NCBI GenBank assembly: GCA_004009845.1
Contig: RMBW01000347.1
Coordinates: forward strand, 1 to 10,795
DNA: 10,795 bases
Direction of reading: 5' to 3'
Source of the DNA: Davidsoniella eucalypti
Taxonomy: Eukaryota; Ascomycota; Sordariomycetes; Microascales; Ceratocystidaceae
Every line of letters begins with the position of its first letter. Position 1 is the stretch's first letter. The translations under genes and the position numbers were made by a program. Shown one piece after another: positions 1 through 6,433 of the stretch. The notes under the pieces were generated by a model, which had not been told where the DNA came from, ran no database searches, and saw only the letters and a program-made list of their open reading frames with translations.

Positions 1-3000
1 CAACTCTCTACAACCATCCGACCCAGCCCCTTTACCGCACCCGCTTGTCCAGCAATGGCAGGTTGGGAATGGCATCATCGTCGGGGACTTCAACACCCAT
101 CATCCATGTGGTCTGTGAACTGTGAGCAATCGCAGCATGCAGATGAATCGTTGGTTGGTTGCAGAGGAACAATGCTGACTTGGTAGTGGATCCCGAGATG
201 CTCTGGTCAACAGGGGCACTTTCTCACCACCAGGTCGCAGAAAACATCAATCATCGATCTGCCCTTCCTCACTGGGCAGATGAAGCAAACGAAAACTAGT
301 TGGACGTGTGAAGGTCTCCACGTTCGGATCACCAGTGCATTTAAGTTGCAGTTCCACGACGCCCGAAAAAACGAAAAAGGAAGGAAAAAACAATATATAA
401 CTTGAAAAAAAACGGACTGGAAACAGTTCAGAGAAAGCCTCCAAAAAAAGGAGGCATTAGTATTAGAAAATCTCAAAAAAAGAGATACTCGACCGGATCT
501 GGCGGCCATTCTGACCGCCGCCATCCAGGATACCTGCGCAGAGGTGATGCCGAAGGCTCGCATCTGCCCCGGAGTAAGCCTTGGTGGAACGACGAACTCA
601 AGCTATTGAGGAAGTCCTTCCTGAGGCCCGAACGACAATGGAAGAAGGATAAGATCTGTCTGACGGAGTACAAAGAAAAACGAAACAGGTATTTCCATGC
701 CATTATCAAAACCAAAGCTAACTATTTCAATCTTTCTTAGAACAAGCAACCGGCGACGAAGTCTCACTGCTATGAGATACACGAAACCCACAACGACTCG
801 TATATACAACCACTCGAGAAAATGGTGTCAAGGCGGAGTCTTTCGACGACAAAGCTAAGATGCTACTGAATCTTGTGGGCGCGAAAAAGGTGAGTCCCTT
901 GAGGACGAAGACACTCTACCCATCCACATCACGAGAACTCGAAATGGCCTTGGCCTAACATCTCTACCATTGAGATTGAAAGAGCTATCATGACCTCAAA
1001 CCCTAAGAAGTCCTGGACCAGATGGGATTAATTTCCAAATGATCCAAAATGCTTATAGGGCCATCCCCGAGGTCTTCCACTATGTCTACACGGAGCTATT
1101 CACTAAAGGACAGTGTCCTACGGTGTGGCGCCAGGGCATTGGAGTGATATTGAAAAAACCCAACAAGCCAGACTATTCCCGTATCAAGGCATATCGGATT
1201 ATCACGCTGCTGAACTGCTTAGGTAAAGTATTGGAACGAATTTTTGCACAGAGACTTGGTTTCTTGGCTGCAAACAAAGGACGACCTGCCTCACCCAACG
1301 CAGTTTGGCGGACGGAAACAACGATCGACGATCGATGCAGCAATGGTTCTCATGGACCAAGTCAAGTCATGGAAAGAACAGGGCCTGAAATCGAGTATTG
1401 CACTACTTGATATCAAAGGCGCGTTCGACCATGTTAATAGGGATACCCTACTATGGCACTGCAGAGATCTAGGTCTTCCGAATAACTGCACCCAATGGAT
1501 CGCAGCCTTCCTTCAAAAGAGGAAGGTCCAGATATGTTTTGATGGCAAACGAACAAACTTCTACACTATTGACCAAGGCATACCGCAAGGCAGCCCAATT
1601 TCCCCCATTCTGTTCTTGATTTATTCAAGACTTATACACATCAACATCCCCCAATCTATCCAAGTTCATGGCATTCAGCTCTCATACATTGATGATATTC
1701 TGATTACGGTAGCTTCCAAAAGCTTTGCGAGAAATTGCAGAGCTCTAGAGGCTATCGTCGAAGATCTCACCAGGCAAGCCGACGATAGTTCCGTCGAGTT
1801 TGAGAGTTCCAAGACTGAGCTTCTGCATTTAACAAGGAGTAAAGCAGTAAGCAATGAACACATAGACGTCCTAGGGACGACAATACAACCGTCAGAGAAG
1901 ATCAAGTGGCTAGGAATCTGGCTAGACTGTCAGCTGAATTTCAGCGAGCATGTCCAAGACAGAACCCTTAAAGCAACCAGAACCCTAATGGGAATTCAAC
2001 GGATTTCGCGGAAGTATAGCGGTCTAAGTGCGAAAGCAACTAGACAGCTGTACCAAGCTGTGATTCGTCCTATCATGGAATATGGTTCGATCCTCTGGTG
2101 GACAAAAATGAAGCCCATTTCCCTCAAGAAACACCTTGAAAAAGTACAAAGTTTGGCGATTTCCATGATGCTTGGCACCTACAAGCAGGCTCCGAAAAGG
2201 GCTTGTGAAATAGAGGCTGGCATTAAACCAGTTGAGATCAACTTGGAATGGAATAACCTCAAGTACGGAACAAGACTTCTACAATTCCCTAAACACCACC
2301 CCATACGTCATTGCGCCCAACCCACCAAGGACCATCTGAACTCGGAGTCTGACTTTGAGTCTCTTGGTATCTTGGGTCCCTACAAATTGAAGCGAGAGTC
2401 ACAAGTGCAAGCAATTGCCGTGGACATCAAGTACCTGATACCTTTCAAGGCACTTCAGCGAGCTAAAATTGTATGGGAGGCACCATGGGCCAAGCGTACC
2501 CCAATCACTACACACATTCCAATGGTCAAAAAAGAAGAAGCAAAGGAAATCCACCTGGCAACCCTAGCAAACCTATGGTTGGGCGAAGCCTATTGTCTGT
2601 ACACTGACGGGTCTATGGAGGGTGTTAAATCCTCCTATGCCTTTGTCGATATGGATAATAACACGGTGCGGTTTCAAGAGGCAAATGCCTTGGGTCCCTA
2701 CACTGAGGTTGCAGACTGCGAAAGCTATGCGATCTACAGAGCCCTTTGCTACGTTCGAAAACTGCCACTACGGAAACGAATCCTGATCTTTGTCGATAGC
2801 CAAGCTGCCATCCAAAGAGTACGGAAGCCTGGTATATTCACGAACCTCATAGAGAAGCTAAACCTGCAGGACCTCGACACCAGTATAGAAATACACTGGT
2901 GCCCCGGACATGTCGGAATAGAAGGAAATGAGATAGTGGATAAGCTTGCAAAGGAGGCTCTTGAAAAAAGAGTATGCACCTCTATCGCAACCACTGGGTA

Positions 3001-3103
3001 TATCAAGAAAAAGATTAAAGAGAACATCTTCAACCTCTGGGACACACTAATCAACCGTGATATCGACAAACTTGAACATCTTCATAGCTCTTTAGCTCCA
3101 TAA
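1..3103 (+). pseudogene. Copy A ORF2 (endonuclease–RT–RNase H), frameshifted and 3'-truncated
   Basis: This is a broken copy of the element polyprotein that nicks DNA and copies the element RNA. The endonuclease remnant (about 1-360, including the GDFN region near 85-100) and the linker are split among frames by many one-base deletions. From about 1020 the RT is readable: a first frame to about 1272, then one extra A in CTGCAAACAAAGG (D has CTGCAACAAAGG) moves the frame, and from there it is open to 3103. RT signatures follow in order: LLDIKGAFDHVN near 1407-1440, IPQGSPISPILF near 1579-1614, and YIDD near 1685-1696. RNase H (YTDGS near 2600, CESYAIYRAL, FVDSQAA, HWCPGHVGIEGNE) is complete with its four acidic residues. 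The C-terminal CCHC part is missing; the last codons after 3074 (about ten) are 3' UTR read as protein. The 3' two thirds look recently functional. Confidence 0.9.
3074..3076 (+). other. Deletion junction ORF2 to 3' UTR in copy A
   Basis: In copies C and D the sequence GACAAACTTG is followed by GGAATCACTA; in A it is followed by A and then ACATCTTCATAG, which in C lies 40 bases before the tail. Compared with C this removes about 516 bases (C positions 4250 down to 3735): the end of ORF2, its CCHC knuckle, the stop codon and most of the 3' UTR. One A at the joint matches neither side. The removed segment begins GG and ends TT, so it does not look like a GT-AG intron. Confidence 0.85.
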
Positions 3104-3111
3104 GATTAATG

Positions 3112-3115
<4 letters not shown>

Positions 3116-3149
<34 letters not shown>
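3116..3149 (+). repeat. Poly(A) tail of copy A (34 A)
   Basis: An uninterrupted run of 34 A follows the conserved terminal sequence GATTAATGAATT. It marks the 3' end of copy A, which would have been primed at the target nick. Its purity points to a recent insertion, although homopolymer length is often misread. The downstream base is the first base of fragment B (GGGTTCTG). Confidence 0.9.
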
Positions 3150-3152
<3 letters not shown>

Positions 3153-3677
3153 TTCTGTCTTGGACATGCTCGCTGAAATTCAGCTGACAGTCTAGCCATA
3201 TTCCTAGCCACTTGATCTTCTCTGATGGTTGTATTGTCGTCCCTAGGACGTCTATGTGTTCATTGCTTACTGCTTTACTCCTTGTTAAATGCAGAAGCTC
3301 AGTCTTGGAACTCTCAAACTCGACGGAACTATCGTCGGCTTGCCTGGTGAGATCTTCAACGATGGCCTCTATAGCTCTGTAATTTCTTGCAAAGCTTTTG
3401 GAAGCTACCGTAATCAGAATATCATCAATGTATGAGAGTTGAATGCCATGAACTGGGATGGATTGGGGGATGTTGATGTGTATAAGTCTCGAATAAATCA
3501 AGAACAGAATGGGGGAAATTGGGCTGCCTTGCGGTATGCCTTGGTCAATAGTGTAGAAGTTTGTTCGCTTGCCATCAAAACATATCTGGACCTTCATCTT
3601 TTGAAGGAAGGCTGCGATCCATTGGGTGCAGTTATTCGGAAGACCTAGATCTCTGCAGTGCCACAGTAGGGTATCCC
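3150..3677 (-). mobile_element. Fragment B: RT-domain piece of the same LINE between two facing tails
   Basis: Read on the minus strand, these 528 bases match ORF2 of A (about 1440-1967) and D (about 8200-8727), starting at GGGATACCC and ending at CAGAACCC. It has no 5' or 3' element end of its own. One side abuts the poly(A) of A, the other the poly(A) of C. The likely explanation is that B is part of an older copy that received both insertions, so the rest of it should lie beyond A and beyond C. B shares some base states with A and others with D, so it is neither's direct duplicate. Confidence 0.88.
3150..3677 (-). pseudogene. RT palm fragment of ORF2 (fragment B)
   Basis: The minus strand is open through the fragment from about 3597 to the A-tail boundary, where the frame runs into phenylalanine codons made by the poly(T). 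It covers KVQICFDGK, IPQGSPISPILF, SYIDDIL and on to HVQDRTL, i.e. the central RT palm including the catalytic aspartates of YIDD. Compared with A and D it carries several amino-acid changes in 160 residues (R to M before KVQICF, QSIQ to QSIP, FARNC to FARNY, RALEA to RAIEA). A and D are identical to each other in the same stretch. That pattern fits a dead copy free to drift. It has no start or stop of its own. Confidence 0.85.
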
Positions 3678-3694
3678 TTTTTTTTTTTTTTTTT
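3678..3694 (-). repeat. Poly(A) tail of copy C (17, read as T)
   Basis: A pure run of 17 T on the + strand, i.e. the A tail of copy C on the minus strand. It is followed on the minus strand by GGGATACCC of fragment B, the apparent insertion target. Confidence 0.9.
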
Positions 3695-3816
3695 AATTCA
3701 TTAATCTTATGGAGCTAAAGAGCTATGAAGATGTAAAATAAAAGCAAATAAAACAATAAAAACAAGTAGAAACATAACACAAAACATAAAAAACATAAGG
3801 AAAAACACAAAGAAAA
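3695..3816 (-). other. 3' UTR of the element (copy C)
   Basis: About 122 bases lie between the ORF2 stop and the tail. Read on the element strand it is T-rich and ends CTTTAGCTCCATAAGATTAATGAATT before the A run. I see no AATAAA on the element strand. The last 40 bases recur exactly in A, and in altered form in E, so this terminal block is probably what the element's own RT recognises. Confidence 0.8.
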
Positions 3817-4981
3817 TTAACAACACCACGAATCATCACGAAGTGCGACTGGTTCACCCTCACCGGCAACACCATCGTTGGTCACTTCCTCCACTCTTCC
3901 CCAGTTTCTCCCCCCTATTCCTGTTTTTTTCAGAAATACTAACAAGGCTTGCTGGTGCTTCGCCTTACTAAATAGATCTTCCATCTTTATCTCACCATCG
4001 CAGACGTCTTTCAACTCTTGTCTTTGCTCAAGCCACATATCACAGTCCAACACCAAGTGCTGAATAGTTTCAATGTCCAGCTGACAATGACGACACATGC
4101 TACTCGATACCTTGCCTATGGTCTTTAGGTACGGCAGGTAAGCGCCCTTCCCCGTTAAAAGTTGATAGTAGGCTGTTGTCAGCCTCTTCTCGCCCTCAAT
4201 CGGTTTCAGATCACTCACTCCTGTCTTACCAAGAGACCGATAGTGATTCCCAAGTTTGTCGATATCACGGTTGATTAGTGTGTCCCAGAGGTTGAAGATG
4301 TTCTCTTTAATCTTTTTCTTGATATACCCAGTGGTTGCGATAGAGGTGCATACTCTTTTTTCAAGAGCCTCCTTTGCAAGCTTATCCACTATCTCATTTC
4401 CTTCTATTCCGACATGTCCAGGGCACCAGTGTATTTCTATACTGGTGTCGAGGTCCTGCAGGTTTAGCTTCTCTATGAGGTTCGTGAATATACCAGGCTT
4501 CCGTACTCTTTGGATGGCAGCTTGGCTATCGACAAAGATCAGGATTCGTTTCCGTAGTGGCAGTTTTCGAACGTAGCAAAGGGCTCTGTAGATCGCATAG
4601 CTTTCGCAGTCTGCAACCTCAGTGTAGGGACCCAAGGCATTTGCCTCTTGAAACCGCACCGTGTTATTATCCATATCGACAAAGGCATAGGAGGATTTAA
4701 CACCCTCCATAGACCCGTCAGTGTACAGACAATAGGCTTCGCCCAACCATAGGTTTGCTAGGGTTGCCAGGTGGATTTCCTTTGCTTCTTCTTTTTTGAC
4801 CATTGGAATGTGTGTAGTGATTGGGGTACGCTTCGCCCATGGTGCCTCCCATACAATTTTAGCTCGCTGAAGTGCCTTGAAAGGTATCAGGTACTTGATG
4901 TCCACGGCAATTGCTTGCACTTGTGACTCTCGCTTCAATTTGTAGGGACCCAAGATACCAAGAGACTCAAAGTCAGACTCC
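3817..4981 (-). pseudogene. Copy C ORF2 C-terminal part: RNase H plus CCHC knuckle
   Basis: This open minus-strand segment of about 388 codons ends at TAA (3817-3819). It encodes the region before RNase H, an RNase H fold that degrades RNA in RNA–DNA hybrids (YTDGS, CESYAIYRAL, FVDSQAA, HWCPGHVGIEGNE, with all four acidic residues), a linker rich in helices, and a CX2CX8HX4C knuckle at 4042-4095 (CRHC then HLVLDC). Such knuckles are common at the ORF2 C-terminus of related LINEs and are thought to bind RNA or DNA. The protein ends LRDDSWCC. There is no real start: the first codon is a TTG created by the joint with copy D, so this is a truncated remnant even though the frame is open. Confidence 0.9.
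4042..4095 (-). other. CCHC zinc-knuckle motif of ORF2
   Basis: On the minus strand the codons give Cys (4093-4095), Cys (4084-4086), His (4057-4059) and Cys (4042-4044), spaced CX2CX8HX4C. This is the only intact instance in the window: copy A has it deleted, D is cut off about a dozen codons before it, and E carries it in an indel-rich stretch. Confidence 0.85.
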
Positions 4982-5096
4982 AACTCCTACACACTTTTCG
5001 ACGAAGTGGCACCTTTCAACCATTTTCGCTCGAATTCATCTCAAAACACTTTTAAAATACTCACCTCATCTCGACGAATCCATCAATACCATTTGC
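4982..5096 (+). other. Putative 5' UTR / leader of copy D
   Basis: These 115 bases lie between the joint with copy C and the ORF1 start. LINEs of this type carry an internal promoter in this region, but I recognise no TATA box, initiator or other defined element. The ORF1 frame is open through it, so an upstream start cannot be excluded; I placed the start at the first ATG inside the element. If copy C and D were joined by deletion, the true 5' end may be longer. Confidence 0.5.
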
Positions 5097-5658
5097 ATGA
5101 TGGCGCAAGCCATGCGCGATGCGTTAAGGGCGATTGAAGCATCGCAAGACTGCGATAGCCCCCCTGTCACCCCCAACTTCTCAACTGACTCGATCAGCCT
5201 CGTGCCAACACATATGTACGATAGCGAAATGACCGACGAAAACAACAACACCATCACGAAAAACAACAAAAATAAGCGCCGCATCGAAGAGATCGAGCTC
5301 CCAAGCTCTCCTCCGGTTGCTGCGAAAAAGCTGCACGAGGCGAAAGGCCTCGAACTGTCGCGTTGGGTCGGCCCTGATCCAAAACAATCCAAGATCGCTG
5401 CAAGTATCGCGATCGTCAAGCGTGAGATGGCATCATTAGTAACGCAAGACAGGATGTTTGAGTCGCTGCAGATTCTGATTGCAGAAGGTTTTGGGGAACT
5501 TGACTTACCAGACACTCCATCACCACCTCCAAAAGTCATCATCGCAGATGCATCAAAGGCCACGGTGGCCTCAGCAAAGGCATTGTACTCTGCCATAACG
5601 AAAACGCCAGTCACACCGCCACTCCAACCAGCGGTGCCAAAGAAATGTGACATTATTA

Positions 5659-5694
5659 ACAACAACAACAAGAAGAAGAAGGCGGCGAAGAAGG
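5659..5694 (+). repeat. AAC/AAG/GCG triplet tract in ORF1
   Basis: Consecutive AAC, AAG and GCG codons give a short Asn then Lys then Ala-Lys stretch. This simple tract lies just before the ORF1 frame break and is a plausible place for slippage, in the cell or in sequencing. Confidence 0.7.
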
Positions 5695-5785
5695 CTACTT
5701 TATCTGCGCCTCCAAGACGGCTTCAACACCGATCACCAACACCACTGACGCGCCTCGCGACGCGTCACTCGACAAAACAACACCA

Positions 5786-5820
5786 ACAAACAAAGACGCG
5801 ACAAACAAAGACGCGACAAA
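5786..5820 (+). repeat. 15-base direct repeat in ORF1
   Basis: ACAAACAAAGACGCG occurs twice back to back (5786-5800, 5801-5815), followed by a partial third unit ACAAA. In the second ORF1 frame this reads as a repeated NKDAT unit, keeping the frame because the unit is a multiple of three. It is in the disordered linker of the protein. Confidence 0.85.
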
Positions 5821-6425
5821 ATCAAATCAGCCATCCACGCCTGGCGAACATAAAAACACGACCAATGCCCCAACCTCAGTCGACTCTGATAAAGGTTGGC
5901 AACAAGTTAAACCGCGCAAACCAGCCCGCCCCTCTGTTCAGTCTACACAGAGCACCAACAAGCTTCTGCTTATCGGTGGTGGCAAGATTCCCTCTCCCAA
6001 GCACATCCGTGACTTGGTTAACTGTGATGGAGCGATGAAGGCCATTGAGGTGAGGTTGCCCTCGAAAAACAACATTAGCATCACATGCAGCAGCGCCTCC
6101 GCGAAGGCCAGCCTCCTCAAGACGAAGGACAGCTGGCTGGCACGCCTCCGGCCTTTGGGCTGGAAGGACTGCATCGAGCCTGAGAACTGGCAACGTCTCG
6201 TGATGCACGGTATGCGTCTTGACGAGATCGACAACTTTGCTGAAGAGTTTTACGACAGCAATGGCATTGAGGCCCTCCCGAGAGTGCGCCTCCTACGCAA
6301 GCCTCGCCCAGGACAGACGGTGGGATCCGTCGTGTTTACTGTCCTAAACCAGGCAAGTGCGTCTGTTTGTCTCAACAAGCAGATGTTCTTTGCCGCGCAA
6401 AAAGTCAAGATTGTTAAGTATTTTT

Positions 6426-6433
6426 ATGATTAG
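6426..6433 (+). promoter_or_regulatory. ORF1 stop / ORF2 start overlap (ATGATTAG)
   Basis: The ORF2 ATG (6426-6428) lies five bases before the ORF1 stop TAG (6431-6433), in the +1 frame. Overlaps of this kind in other LINEs allow ribosomes that end ORF1 to restart on ORF2, giving little enzyme relative to ORF1 protein. That mechanism is inferred here; the overlap itself is plain. A −1 slip would not reach ORF2. Confidence 0.65.

Larger units (their letters stand above)
1..3149 (+). mobile_element. Copy A: Tad1-like LINE, 5' end outside window, 3' part internally deleted
   Basis: From about base 1 this matches copy D (about 6749 onward) in the same orientation, at a constant offset of 6760 between roughly 1290 and 3074. 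It enters in the middle of the endonuclease domain and runs through RT and RNase H. Shortly after RNase H the match to ORF2 stops at 3074 and the sequence jumps to the last 40 bases of the 3' UTR (3076-3115), followed by a pure A tail (3116-3149). Non-LTR elements insert by target-primed reverse transcription and end in such tails, so the 3' end is a genuine insertion end despite the internal loss. The first kilobase carries many one-base indels relative to D, while 1290-3074 is almost clean. The next base after the tail belongs to fragment B, so B is the apparent target. Confidence 0.93.
3076..3734. repeat. Inverted terminal block: tails of A and C facing each other around B
   Basis: The last 40 bases of A plus its A run (3076-3149) are the reverse complement of the T run plus the end of C (3678-3734). 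The unique arm is a perfect match over 3076-3115 against 3695-3734. The arms face each other and enclose the 528-base fragment B. The arrangement arises if two copies insert in opposite orientation into the same resident copy. Confidence 0.9.
2345..4981. repeat. Long inverted repeat between copies A and C
   Basis: A 2345-3074 and the reverse complement of C 4251-4981 match over about 730 bases with two substitutions that I can find (one near 2487, one near 2905). With the shared terminal block the pair forms a large fold-back with roughly 1.2 kb between the main arms. Confidence 0.85.
3678..4981 (-). mobile_element. Copy C: 5'-truncated LINE, minus strand, with intact 3' end
   Basis: On the minus strand this runs from GGAGTCTGAC (in ORF2, upstream of RNase H; D position about 9100) to the 3' UTR and a 17-A tail, seen here as T at 3678-3694. 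It is the only copy in the window that shows an undamaged end of ORF2 and the full 3' UTR, so it defines the family's 3' end. 5' truncation is the usual outcome when reverse transcription stops early. Over the roughly 730 bases shared with A I find two substitutions; against D there are about a dozen. Its truncated end meets the first base of copy D head to head. Confidence 0.93.
5097..6433 (+). pseudogene. Copy D ORF1: gag-like RNA-binding protein with one frame break
   Basis: ORF1 proteins of LINEs coat the element RNA. The start is one of two adjacent ATGs (5097, 5100). The first part (to about 5690) is low in complexity: a Ser/Pro-rich head, an Asn/Lys run, a short helical stretch (SKIAASIAIVKREMASL) and a basic NNNN-KKKK-AAKKA tract. 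The second part, read from about 5700 to the TAG at 6431-6433, holds GWQQVKPRKPARP and then a folded region (LVMHGMRLDEID, LLRKPRPGQTVGSVVFTV) that resembles the second half of Tad1-like gag proteins. The two parts are in different frames, offset by one missing base between about 5660 and 5720; if the first frame is kept it stops at 6036-6038. The total is about 445 codons. Unlike typical family members there is no CCHC knuckle at the end. Confidence 0.75.

Noticed and set aside
207..563. A minus-strand 118-codon frame in the left edge
   Set aside because: It lies antisense to the endonuclease and linker of copy A and has no independent signature.
3074..3076. Copy A as the product of splicing a 516-base intron
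   Set aside because: The removed segment starts GG and ends TT, not GT-AG, and a stray base lies at the joint.
4911..5096. A longer ORF1 starting at 4911
   Set aside because: Bases 4911-4981 are antisense copy C, so an initiator there is not part of the element. The double ATG at 5097 is preferred.
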